Positions 35,559 to 45,959 of a DNA stretch of 64,000 nucleotides are shown piece by piece. The notes beneath the pieces were generated by a model. It was not told the origin of the DNA. It did no database searches and saw only the letters and a program-made list of their open reading frames with translations. The translations under genes and the position numbers were made by a program. Source of the stretch: Acanthosepion lycidas (taxonomy: Eukaryota; Mollusca; Cephalopoda; Sepiida; Sepiidae); the NCBI GenBank assembly GCA_963932145.1, contig OZ010605.1, forward strand, positions 23,401,672 to 23,465,671, written 5' to 3'. Position 1 is the first letter of the stretch; every line of letters begins with the position of its first letter.

Positions 35559-35829
35559 GTGTGTCGTTATTGATGATGATGATGATGATTTTGTTGTTGC
35601 GTGTTGTGCGATGTATGACTGGCTTGGCAGAAGATTTTACTGCAGAAGGTTGTTGTTTCTTTCGGTTGTAGACAGACTAGAGAAAGCAGCCTGTCCTGCT
35701 TTTCAACCCATAAGTTGGGGGGAGTAGAGATACATACGCGCAATGTAATGTAATGAACCCGACTGGAATTCGAAATCGTCAGTCCAATTTCTCGTTCCGT
35801 ACCGTTATCCATCACATCACTCGCACGTC
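35559..35829 (-). mobile_element. tRNA-Arg-like SINE body joined to a 5S-derived head
   Basis: Minus strand: GTGATGTGATGGATAACGG (A box), TTTCGAATTCCAGTCGGGTT (B box), then a body with CTTATGGGTTGAAAAGCAGG similar to the 34-kb SINE, ending in an (ATC)n tail at 35571-35590. It directly follows the 5S-derived segment at 35830-35945, so the whole appears to be one composite SINE of about 390 bp with two RNA polymerase III promoter types. Poly-(ATC) is a plausible SINE tail. Confidence 0.65.
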
Positions 35830-35945
35830 AAGCTTACAGCATCCGGTATTCCCAAGTGGTCACCCATCTAGGTACTGACCGAGGATCACCGTTGCTTTAC
35901 GTCAGTAATCTGGCGAGACCCAATGCTTCAACACGATTTGTCCAT
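35830..35945 (-). rRNA. 5S rRNA-derived sequence (SINE head or pseudogene)
   Basis: On the minus strand the 3' half reads GGTCAGTACCTAGATGGGTG, ACCACTTGGGAATACCGGAT and GCTGTAAGCTT, matching metazoan 5S rRNA (GTTAGTACTTGGATGGG ... TGGGAATACCGGGTGCTGTAGGCTT). The 5' half is more diverged but aligns (TTGAAGCATTGGGTCTCGCC, GTAAAGCA). Total length of about 116 nt is close to the 119-120 nt of a 5S gene. Several changes in conserved positions argue against a functional 5S gene. Fusion to a tRNA-like module points to a 5S-headed SINE. Confidence 0.75.
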
Positions 35946-35949
35946 AAAA

Positions 35950-36010
35950 ATATTGTCATAAATTCAACGTTTCGACTGATGCAATCTGTGGCCTTCTTCA
36001 CGTTATCCGT
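35950..36010 (-). repeat. Retroposon-tail module (GAAGAAGGCC ... GTCGAAACG)
   Basis: Minus strand: GTGAAGAAGGCCACAG, ATCAGTCGAAACGTTGAA, followed by a short AT stretch and then the 5S head. It may be the tail of an older element into which the 5S-headed SINE inserted. Confidence 0.4.
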
Positions 36011-36590
36011 TACATCACAATGTTAGTTTACTGGGACAGTAAAATTCCATTAAAAAATGTTTTATTGATATCGACCAACAGAGAAATGATTGCTTTTATT
36101 AATGAGAGACTCTTGGTGTTTAGAGAGGCTATAGTTCTAGATTTTTTGTTGTTTTAATTTTCGTTTTTTTTTATCTTTGTCGATGTGGAAGATCCATCAA
36201 GGCATTTTTATGTAGATCCCGTTAAAGATAAGTCAGTGGGAGACACTTTCAAACATGAGGCACCTGTCCAATGGGAGAATTCATTACTATCTCCAAGAAG
36301 AGGAATTTGAAATGGCATGGACACATAAATAGCACTCAATCGTGAGGACCTAGTTATGGGTTCAGGTATGCAGAGCGACCCTACGACAACAATTGGTCAC
36401 GGGACTGATGGTGGTGATGATGATGATTCTAATTTGAATGTACGCGTATTGACTACCAACGACGTCGTGTGTAGACTGTTTAGCATCTCTATGTAAAATA
36501 AATCATGTCATTTTTTTTCAATAGATAGTCTGTTCGGGTTCATACAATTTGACATTGTCTAAGGATGAAAATATCAATTCTTATTCTTGT
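36011..36590. other. Intergenic DNA with a possible LINE scrap
   Basis: At about 36290-36340 a plus frame reads RNLKWHGHINSTQS, reminiscent of the KxRWxGHxxR motif after the RT domain of some LINEs. A GATGAT tract follows at 36411-36426. The match is too short for a firm call. Confidence 0.3.
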
Positions 36591-36619
36591 TCATTATTAA
36601 GCACTGGAGAAACTACACA

Positions 36620-36700
<81 letters not shown>
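36620..36700. repeat. (CA)n(TA)n compound microsatellite
   Basis: CA tract then TA tract. Confidence 0.95.
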
Positions 36701-36702
<2 letters not shown>

Positions 36703-37240
36703 ATATATAAAGATGGAAAAAAAACGGGAGATTCGTCTTTGATTTCTCTGAAAAACAAGCCGAGGACATTTCTGCTAAGTCCATTTTTAGCGCACAAGTT
36801 CAATTTTTGTTCCAATATTAAATCTTTTGCCAGATTTAATCGACTTTTTCTCTTACTTTTCTTTTGTTCTTGCATTGTTCTCATGACTAGATATTTTTTT
36901 GTCTAAATTATCAAGGCTTACTTGTGAGCGCTCGTCATTAGTTATCGCAGATGCCTTACGGCAATAAGGCGGTTTTATGTCTATCGCATTTCATCTACTC
37001 ATATGCCTGATAATCATATCCACTTTCTCTTCTGCTGCAGATAAAACGGAATTTGATTGGTGTTTGATTATTATTTGTCTTTGCAAATCAACTTAGATAT
37101 ACTCTATATATATCGAAAGAGAGAGACTATAAGTACGGCTGAAATATCTATCATAATTTCGTCGCTAAAAATTAAAATGTCCAAATATTCGGAATGAAAT
37201 GGAAATGATACAATAGTTTCTCGCTCATATATGTGTACAT
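36701..37240. other. Intergenic DNA, nothing recognised
   Basis: No supported feature. Confidence 0.5.
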
Positions 37241-37244
37241 ATCG

Positions 37245-37375
37245 CGCACCTCGAGGCGGTGTAATGGTTAGCAATCTTGTCTCGCTAAAACAATTACGAC
37301 TGAGTTCGATCCTCTCCGGGTGCCCCTACTTTCGGCCTTGTGACACATCTAAGCTAGGTTTGGAAAATCACTATA
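37245..37375 (+). mobile_element. tRNA-derived SINE
   Basis: CGAGGCGGTGTAATGGTTAG carries an A box (ATGGTTAGCAATC) and GAGTTCGATCCTC is a near-perfect B box about 35 bp downstream. The acceptor-like ends CACCTCG...CGGGTGCC partly pair. The body continues with TTTCGGCCTTGTGACAC. The head differs from the tRNA-Arg-like family. Short length suggests truncation or a young tRNA-like head with little body. Confidence 0.6.
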
Positions 37376-37655
37376 TGTGTACACATTTAATTACATACAT
37401 ATAGATAAACACAGACGCATAATTACATCTTCTTCTATGATCAGTGTTCCTTCAGAACGTTGGCAATCATGACTCTCCACAACTTCCTGCTCTTTTGGAT
37501 CTTTTAAATATTTTGTCTTTTTGCATTCTCCTAAACACTGTACTACGGTTCATTTACAAAACCTCGCTAGGCAGAGTATGCGCTGTTTTCCTCTGTCCCT
37601 CTTGCCTTCCATATGATCTCTCTTTTCTGATTACGTGCCATAGCAATGTTGGATA
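37376..37655. other. Intergenic DNA, nothing recognised
   Basis: Two overlapping opposite-strand frames of 71-72 codons; no gene evidence. Confidence 0.4.
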
Positions 37656-37659
37656 TTAA

Positions 37660-37898
37660 CCTTTTGAGCCATGACCTCCGCTTTACCGCTGTTAAAAAAA
37701 ATGACGTAATGCCCAGCCAATGGTTCAATAATGGTAGATACAAATGATTTAATACCCAGCCACCAGCTGAACGGAGGTTAAACACTTGTAACTATATTTA
37801 TATCAACTATGAAACGTTACACAGCAATTATTTGCGAATTTTGACTCAGCAGCTCAGACAAAAGATTTAAAATTGTTTTGTATGCAAGGCTAAAAGGG
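37660..37898. mobile_element. piggyBac-type MITE, 239 bp
   Basis: The left end CCTTTTGAGCCATG follows TTAA (37656-37659). The right end CAAGGCTAAAAGGG is followed by TTAC, a one-base change from TTAA. The terminal inverted repeats pair over about 15 bp. TTAA target duplication and CCYTTT termini are the piggyBac signature. It has no coding capacity. The segment AAATGACGTAATGCCCAGCC is shared, inverted, with the element at 41929-42121. Confidence 0.75.
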
Positions 37899-38284
37899 TT
37901 ACGTATATGTGTTCTTTTCTGTTTTATCTCTAAATCTTCCTAGTTTCTCGCATACTCGGCTTCTGTAAAGCCACAATTCAGTAGTTTCAAGTATATGTGA
38001 TGAGATTGTCCTGCATACGCTGCCATATGGGAGGAGCGATATTACATAGCAGTTAAATTAAACATTTCTTTGTTTCTAATGAAATTTTTCCTGTTTCTTA
38101 TTTCTCTGCTTAGCTTTTAGAAGGCATCTTTCGCTATTGCAATGCATTTCCCGATTTCGATGTTGCATTTTGAGTCCTGGGTTAAAACGCTTAATGAATA
38201 TATATATAAATTACTGACCAAATCTACAAAAATCGCAATAATTCTTCTTTATCCAGGCGATGATTTTATTTCATATTATGCATT

Positions 38285-38286
<2 letters not shown>
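37899..38286. other. Intergenic DNA, nothing recognised
   Basis: No supported feature. Confidence 0.4.
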
Positions 38287-38344
<58 letters not shown>

Positions 38345-38511
38345 TATCCAAAACTAGGTAATCCGTAGACCGAAGGAGGATGATATCCAGAGAGCTCAAT
38401 GTAAATTCAGAGCAAATATGTTTGAATAAAAACAGACCACTTTAAGGTTCCATAATAATAAGTTATTTCACCACAACCCTTTTAAAAGGGTTGTGGTTGT
38501 CTGTTTGTATT

Positions 38512-38557
<46 letters not shown>

Positions 38558-38575
38558 AGAGAGAGAGAGAGATAT
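38287..38575 (+). repeat. (TA)n - hairpin repeat - (TA)n, copy 1
   Basis: TA array 38287-38341, then a 172-bp module (AACTAGGTAATCCGTAGACC, GGAGGATGATATCCAGAGAG, CTCAATGTAAAT, ACCACTTTAAGGTTCCAT, TTATTTCACC), then a perfect 28-bp palindrome at 38470-38497, then a TA/GA array. Copies 2 and 3 lie at 39134-39235 and 58440-58658 (the latter inverted). The class is unknown. Confidence 0.8.
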
Positions 38576-39054
38576 TAAAACGTGGATTGGAAAAAAGGTA
38601 CCTAATATTTAATATAGTGATATTTATTTATGATATATGAATTTTTACAGAGAATAATTAAAACTTGTTACTTATAATTACATTTTCAGTGTTTTTTTTT
38701 CTCTGAAAAATAATTTGTTATTTTCCTTTTTTTAAAATGTTTTAACTTTAACCGATTTTGCTTATCTTTTCATTTTTTTAAAACTTTTTTAACCTCCACA
38801 CATATTGATACTGATTGTTTGTACCAATTAAAAAATGTTACAATCAAGGGAGGTAACTGGCTATAAATATCGTTCTGGTAAGAGGAAATTGGTAGAATAT
38901 ATTTATACAAAGAAATTAAGTATGGGTTTGAACTTGTTGATGAAAAATATGTCCTCATTAATAGGCCTTTGTTTAGTGCTTTGTTTTCGCACTAATATTT
39001 GGCAGATTTTGTCTTCGGATTCCTCAATGTGTTGGCTAAGGAGTATTCTTCTGG

Positions 39055-39059
<5 letters not shown>
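38576..39059. other. Intergenic DNA, nothing recognised
   Basis: No supported feature. Confidence 0.4.
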
Positions 39060-39136
<77 letters not shown>

Positions 39137-39235
39137 GTAATGAAAAACAAACCACTTTAAGGTACCATTACGATACTTTATTTCACCTAAATCCTTTTTT
39201 AAGGATTCAGGATCATCAGGTAAAACTTCCAACAA
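39060..39235 (+). repeat. (TA)n plus hairpin repeat, copy 2
   Basis: TA array to 39133, then AACAAACCACTTTAAGGTAC, TTTATTTCACC, a 9-bp stem CCTAAATCC/GGATTCAGG and GATCATCAGGTAAAA. The 5' part of the module seen in copy 1 is missing. Confidence 0.75.
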
Positions 39236-40344
39236 CGAATTGAGAGGAAAAATGGGATTAGAAATTGGTGGGTAGTGTAATCTTTGTAATTTAATAGAGG
39301 GGGTTGAGAGTGGTAGTTAAACAGACAATATAAAGTATAGGGAGGGGTTAATTTTATATCTCTCTTAAGTATGTTTTATATTGGAGTAGGAGGAGTGACA
39401 GAACCTTGACCTCTTTAGATGGTTAATAAAACGGAAATGAATTGTAGAAAATGTATACAAGTGAGTCTTATGGTAAAAAGAGAGATGGGAGGGAAAGAGA
39501 TGGAGTTGTTATAATTTTGTTTTAACAAAATTATGCAAAAGATAGTTTACAATGTTTGATAGAAAATTCGATGTCTGAAAAAAATTTTGTTATTAACTTA
39601 AATCTTTAATTTTTTAAGTAAATAGTTTCAGGACTAAATATAACTATTATTGTAATAAACATATTTATCTAGGACATAAAGAAATATTTAAAATTTTAAT
39701 AGTTTATTCACCCGACAAATTGTATTTCCACAATATATATAAAAAAATAATAATAACAATAACAATAACATCTATTTTAATATTTAAAATTAATTTATGA
39801 ATGTAATTTATTTATTATATTGGTAAACTAAATTAAAGATTAGGTTTCATTATTTAATAGTATTTGAGGGTAATATTAATTTTCATTTATTCATATATGT
39901 CTCACAAATGTATTCATGTGAATCTCTACATACATACAATCATTAACAAGTCAAAAAAAAAACAAAAAAAAAACATAGAAACACTTGAGATAATTTACAC
40001 AAAAATTCATTTATCCTCGTACATAAACTATATATACATTTTACTATCTTTATCTATATTTTAATATTTGAAATATATATAGATTTTGGTTAAATTCCAC
40101 AGTTAAAATTCAATTTGATGTGATTTCGGTAGTGTTTCATTTTAAAGGAATTTAGCTAATATTATTACTATTATTAATAGTCAAAGAATGGTATATTTAA
40201 CTTTAAATTATCAATTTAGAAATGAAACTCCCTTCAGAAGAAAAAAAAATTTAAACTATAGAATATTACAAAAGAAGGACATTACAAATTAAGAAAATAA
40301 ATTTAAAATGTCATTAGAAAGACCCAATATTTCATTTAAAATCA
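39236..40344. other. Very AT-rich DNA, nothing recognised
   Basis: No supported feature. Confidence 0.5.
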
Positions 40345-40372
40345 ATTCATGCACGTACGCACATATATACAT

Positions 40373-40409
<37 letters not shown>

Positions 40410-40661
40410 CATATATACATACACGCACATATATATACATCCATATATATATATACACATATACATACACATATACACAAATATACAATTCATATATCCA
40501 TATACAAATCTATATATCAAAAAATTAATCTAACCATTTAATCATCCATATATATATATACATATATATAGAGACATACTCATGTACACATACACACCCT
40601 TAAATACATATATATTCATATATAAGCACAAAACCCTACATACAAAAAAGATATAAAAATA

Positions 40662-40725
<64 letters not shown>

Positions 40726-41110
40726 GTACATTTTCCAAATATTAATTCTAAGGTAATTACGTCTATATACATATATAGATTACAAGTAGTTAAATCAATA
40801 AAAACACACATATTTAAGTACATGTACACACACATATACTCGTACATACACATATAATATACATATACATACAAAACAAACATAAAAACATTTATACATA
40901 TACATCCACACCAATGCAGCATACACGTTAAAAAAAAAATTCAGTATTCAAACATGCCTCATATTAGTATATTTATACTCACACATGTGTATATCTATTT
41001 ATACATATATATCCATACTACCATACATATGTGTCCACAATATAAATACATAGTTACCCTTATCTATAATGTTCATATATATATATATCTAAATAAGTTC
41101 ACATATAAAA
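40345..41110. repeat. Cryptic (CATA/CA/TA) simple-sequence region
   Basis: About 750 bp of interrupted ACATAT, (CA)n and (TA)n, including pure arrays near 40376-40406 and 40663-40720. Purine-pyrimidine alternation is almost continuous. Long low-complexity frames on both strands are not genes. Confidence 0.9.
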
Positions 41111-41336
41111 AAATTTTAAGTTCCACAACACATTTATCAAAGAGCACAGTGTCAGTATTTTCATATATTCATTTAAAACAATTTATATTTTCTATTTATA
41201 TATCTACACATACTTTGTTAAAATGAGGTGATTTTTATGCCTACATTTACAAATCAACTCATTATGTCTGTTCAATAGTATGTCCGGATCCTTATGTTTT
41301 ATAATTAGTATTTAAATATATATATATTATAATTAG

Positions 41337-41340
41337 TATT

Positions 41341-41411
<71 letters not shown>

Positions 41412-41412
41412 A
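41337..41412. repeat. (TA)n(TG)n compound microsatellite
   Basis: TA then TG tract. Confidence 0.95.
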
Positions 41413-41610
41413 TTTAGGCAGCAATCCTTCTTTCATGCACATTTCCTTGAATACGACAGACAAGTTGCTTTTATTCAGTTTTTTTATACAATTTCTCATG
41501 CGATGATTTTTTTTTTCTTTTCAGATGAAAAATTAAATAAAAACTACCCGAATATTCTTTTTATTCGAAGGCTTTCGGCTATAGATTTAGCCATTTTCAA
41601 GGATTAAATA
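41413..41610 (-). repeat. Dispersed repeat related to 57.70-57.90 kb
   Basis: Begins TATTTAGGCAGCAATCCTTC after a TG tract, as do 57.7 kb (TATTTAGGAAGTAATCCTCT) and 59.71 kb (TATTTAAGCAGCAAATTCTC). It ends with, on the minus strand, CCTTGAAAATGGCTAAATC then TATAGCCGAAAGCC, a stem plus GAAAG arrangement kept at 57.9 kb. Confidence 0.6.
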
Positions 41611-41739
41611 TTTTAACTGTTAAATAAGAAATAGTTTTTATATAATTTACCATCAGGAAAGAAAAACAATTATTAGATCCCATGAGAAATTATATAAAAA
41701 AAATAAATAAAATCACCTTGTCTGCTGTAATCAATGTAA

Positions 41740-41743
<4 letters not shown>

Positions 41744-41801
<58 letters not shown>
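41744..41801. repeat. (TA)n microsatellite
   Basis: Uninterrupted. Confidence 0.95.
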
Positions 41802-41808
<7 letters not shown>

Positions 41809-41928
41809 AAATTATTATTATTATAAATTCAATCTTTGGCAAAATTTCGCCAAAATGTATGGATAAATTAAAGGAATGTTTAATACAATTTTGTAAAACG
41901 AAATTATAGGGAAAATTAAGATACTTAA

Positions 41929-42121
41929 CCCTTTGAGACCTGCATTCCTGAAGAGTTTTAACCTTTCTAGCTGAGCTCTTCAGTCAAATTTTGCATATAA
42001 TTGGCATGTAATGTTTCCCCGTAGGTATAAAAAAATTATAACTGTTTACCCATCGTTCAACGGGTGGCTGGGCATTACGTCATTTTTCTCTACAACCGGT
42101 GAGCCGATGATCAGGTCTCAA
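41929..42121. mobile_element. piggyBac-type MITE, diverged copy
   Basis: TTAA (41925-41928) precedes CCCTTTGAGACCTG. The inverse end CAGGTCTCAAAAG lies at 42112-42124; the right-hand TTAA is lost. The internal GGCTGGGCATTACGTCATTT is the reverse complement of the same segment in the 37.66-kb element. Confidence 0.65.
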
Positions 42122-42124
42122 AAG

Positions 42125-42758
42125 TGTATGGATCTCATATATATATATATCAATACATATGTTTATTTGTATTATAATCGTTTAAAATTCACGGATCAAT
42201 TTCTTAATGTTTCTAGAAAAAAAAATAGTAATAAAGTCGGAGTAGCTTTTCTAATTCCTTTTATTTTCCCAAGAAAATCTCCAGGGTTAAATTTCTAAGA
42301 CAAAAACTAATGTAACTGATGTTAGACATTTTCATGACGGTCGTCTTCGAGTATAGAATCCAGAGGGTGGCAGTGAATATTTCGGAGACAGTAGGAAAGC
42401 GTAGTTCAGGTTCGCAGTGGATATTGTAGCAAAGTAGCAGAGCGTAGTTCTTCCTTTTATCATCTTCGCCTGTTAAATTGGCACTGGTCCTTCTGGAGGG
42501 TAAACAAAGATGGCCGCCTTTATACACGACGGATACAATGTTCTGCGGCTTCTGATTGGTTAACCTTCTATTGATAGACTATAAAGGAAGTTAAGTCATT
42601 TGGATTAGCTCACTAGTAGTATAAATATACCCCAAAAACCGTAACACCTGATAGTTGCGAATTTTATTTTTGTAAATAGGCATGAAACGCACTCTATAGA
42701 TTAAAAAATAACGTTATCAAAGTCGATGACTTCATTTATATTTGTAATTTAAAAAAAA
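42125..42758. other. Intergenic DNA, nothing recognised
   Basis: No supported feature. Confidence 0.4.
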
Positions 42759-42943
42759 ACATTTTAAAACATTGCTGTTATAACTGTAACTTTTTTCAAA
42801 ATTTACAGTTTAGATATTTCAAACTGTGCTGTGATAGACATTTTAAAACATTGCTGTTATAACTGTAACTTTTTTCAAAATTTACAGTTTAGATATTTCA
42901 AACTGTGCTGTGATAGACATTTTAAAACTTTATTGTTATACTT
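42759..42943 (+). repeat. 79-bp tandem duplication, two identical copies plus partial third
   Basis: 42759-42837 and 42838-42916 are identical along 79 bp. A third partial copy begins at 42917 and diverges after about 15 bp. Each unit contains ACTGTAAC and TTTACAGT in inverted orientation. Identity of the units implies a very recent event, or an assembly artefact. Confidence 0.9.
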
Positions 42944-43390
42944 ATAATTAATCTTATTTAGCGTTGATTGTAATTTTCTTCTATAGATGACTTCGAGAAT
43001 TTGGAGGTTTTGTTTTTATTTTCACGGTAGTATATATTTGTGTTGCCAATTAATATTTCTCTATATAGGGAATATGGATAGAAATGTTTCTTTAAATATT
43101 ATGGAGATTGAATCTGGCATGTATAATGTAAACCTCCTTGATATTGTTGCTGTCGTGGAACGGACATATATATTTACTTTTTTTGTCAGAGATACAATCT
43201 CCTAAAGGACATTTAAATTGATATACAATGTAGATATTTAAAAAAAAAAAAAAATTAGTTGACGGAGAAGAGTTATTGTGGATCATTAAGTTGGTTGCAT
43301 TAAATTTAGTATAGTATATGATTAGGTTATTTTTTTTATCGGGATCAGTAGTGAATATAAATGCTTTTTAGGATTTTTTTAATCTTGTTT
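42944..43390. other. Intergenic DNA, nothing recognised
   Basis: A 72-codon frame at 42987-43205 has no recognised product. Confidence 0.4.
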
Positions 43391-43393
43391 GTA

Positions 43394-43494
43394 TCAGGTT
43401 GGTGCAAAAATAATGACGTAATAATGTCGTTTTTTGACGTATTTTTAACGTTAAAAAACGACATTATTACGTCATTATTTTTGCACCAACCGAA
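43394..43494. mobile_element. mariner-type MITE, copy 3 (101 bp)
   Basis: TCAGGTTGGTGCAAAAATAA to TTGCACCAACCGAA, same length as copy 1 and over 90% identical to it by eye, flanked by TA at 43392-43393 and 43495-43496. Confidence 0.9.
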
Positions 43495-43661
43495 TAGTTA
43501 GAGTGTATTTTGGGAAATAAAATGTATGAGAAAAACTATGGTGCCTTCCTTAATAAGATTAATGGCAACATTAAGAAATTGATCGGTGAATCTGAAAGGC
43601 TTAAAATCGACATATTATACGTAGATTATTCAACCAAACCTACTTGAATGAAGATATGCTG

Positions 43662-43662
<1 letters not shown>

Positions 43663-43709
<47 letters not shown>
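43663..43709. repeat. (TA)n microsatellite with TATG tail
   Basis: TA array followed by GTATGTATGTATGTAT. Confidence 0.95.
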
Positions 43710-43712
<3 letters not shown>

Positions 43713-43739
43713 TGTAAGTATGTATGTATGTATGTAGAT

Positions 43740-44465
43740 AGCGTATGTGTGTTTCTATGTGTACACTTATGTATTAAAGCATAGCTGTATGTAATGATAA
43801 ATGGTGCCATCGTATATTGACATAACAGAAATATTCGTATCAGTTTGCGTTACGACATCTGTTGTGTAAATGGCTAATCTGCTTATGACAAGCCCTGTGA
43901 ATTATCGAATTTCCAATGGTGCGTGTGAGTCGATACTAGACGAACGGCCTGTTTTATTTCTGAAATTATGAGGACATTTGACATCCCTCCATCTAAGGTG
44001 TCACCTGTGTATCGGGAATAAATGATGTAAGCTATTATTGCCTATCGTGGACACGTCAAAATCGTCTGGCTAGTATTATCCCTGTCAACAGACAAGGTAC
44101 AATGTTTCGATTAACATCTGTGTTCAGTCCAATCGGTTCCACATATATATTAAGCATTATCAAGCTTCTCTGGGTTTAGGGAACAGAAGCCTCGCCATGG
44201 CGCCGACGACGTTAAACACAGCGTCTAACCTAGGATGGTGATGTCACTAATTGAACCATAACCGTTAACGGCATAGACAGAAAAAAAAATTGTCGTATTC
44301 CAGACGAATAATCTATCGTGCCATTGGTCCTCAGTCGGTGTGAAGAATAGTCTGGATGCTTGGAGTCAATGGTCGGATTAAAATTTGCGGAATGGATATC
44401 ATTACAAGCCGCTATCATTCTATAGGAAACCAGGCACATATCTGAAGACCTTTTGGCGTGTCGGT
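43740..44465. other. Intergenic DNA, nothing recognised
   Basis: GC content is modestly higher than the surroundings near 44.14-44.40 kb, but no domain or repeat is identifiable. Confidence 0.4.
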
Positions 44466-44467
44466 TT

Positions 44468-44511
<44 letters not shown>

Positions 44512-44595
44512 CTGTTATATATGTTTATATATTTAGATGGACAGAAGGACAGACAGACAGAGGTGGAGTTATATATATATGTTTATATATGTATT

Positions 44596-44641
<46 letters not shown>

Positions 44642-44680
44642 TGAAGAGACACAGATATATTGATTGATGTGAAGACACTG

Positions 44681-44710
<30 letters not shown>
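44466..44710. repeat. Three (GATA)n arrays
   Basis: GATA tracts at 44466-44512, 44597-44641 and 44682-44709, separated by ACAGA/TATATG-rich sequence. Confidence 0.95.
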
Positions 44711-44711
<1 letters not shown>

Positions 44712-45949
44712 CGGTGAGTGTCTTTCTGCAGTTGAAAATCAAAAAGGGAGGTAATTGTGTGTATATGTAAACAGGTTAACGAGGGGTGCTGAAATATTTT
44801 CACTGCTTCACAGTTTCAAGGTATTATTATTATTTTAACCATTTTAAAATCATTTTAAATGTTTCCGTTACACTTACATGTTTACGGCTTTGAGGTAATT
44901 TTTGTCTTTCTAGACACTTAACTTCAACAGATAATTTAATATGGACGTGTGACAATCCCTTTCGCACCACTGCACAACTAGGATGACATCCAATGTTGAT
45001 TGCGTATGCATCTACACCAGACTCACTATGTTCAAAGTTTCGCCGTGATCGAATTCAACAAACAATAACCACAAATCCTTTTCAAGGCAGTAATTGGGAA
45101 ATAGCAAACAATAAGATTTCTCACTGAACCGGTAATGTTTTCTTTCGGCTTTGTCGATGTGAATTGTTATCTTACTAATTCCCGGCAACAGAAAGGGAAT
45201 CCTTACATTCAAAGACAGCCTCGGCGACTGCTGATTCTCCACTGCTCGCTGGCCCTATCCTCAATGAGTGCTACTGAAGGATTACTCATTATATGGACAC
45301 CGGCTGGGGTCCCAATCCCCGTATACGACCACCTTTGTTCCGTAAAAACAGACCACCAATTCAGGTTTTGGGTTGTCAGTTTTTGAAGGACACTTATTAT
45401 TATCTAATATCACTAACAATGTTTAATGTTTGCCTATTCAAAGGTGGAGTGAAGGAAAACGATGAAATGTAAAAAAGATTCCTATGAAACTCTGGAAATT
45501 AAATTGACTTAAAATATGAAAGATTATTTTTATCCGCTAAGGATGTCTGAGAAATCGTGTTGTTACACATGTGTACAAGCACACACAGGCAGATATGCCG
45601 TATTTTCCGACTTACAAGACGCAATTTATCCTAAAAAAGAATACCCTGGAAAATACGTTCGCGTCCTCCAAGACGAATGTAAGGCAATACTAGGCTCAAG
45701 TAAGCATGAACGGTTACTTAATTGGCTTGACTCATAGGGACGTGGATTTGTATGTTCATTCATTACACTAACATATACGGACAATTCTTACATCGAATTC
45801 CTGTATACCTTCATTGGTTGAAATGATAGTCAAAATGTTTAAAGACTCCAGAGAAGGCAACCAAGAATGTGAAAGCGAAATAATGGCTAAGAAACTTGGA
45901 ATTTACTGTAGTTGAATTTCAGAAATCATCTCAAACTTTCAAGGCATTA
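44711..45949. other. Intergenic DNA with an unassigned 73-codon frame
   Basis: A plus frame at 45516-45737 (… YPGKYVRVLQDECKAILGSS …) has protein-like composition but no recognised family, splice context or promoter. The rest is featureless. Confidence 0.3.
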
Positions 45950-45959
45950 GTAGCATTTG

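Noticed and set aside
35830-35945. Functional 5S rRNA gene
   Set aside because: Changes at conserved positions, especially in the 5' half, and fusion to a SINE body argue for a derived retroposon head.
36285-36345. LINE fragment RNLKWHGHINS
   Set aside because: The match covers about a dozen residues only. No further LINE motif on either side.
45516-45737. Small secreted or cytosolic protein gene of 73 codons
   Set aside because: No signal peptide, recognised motif, splice context or promoter. Protein-like composition alone is insufficient.
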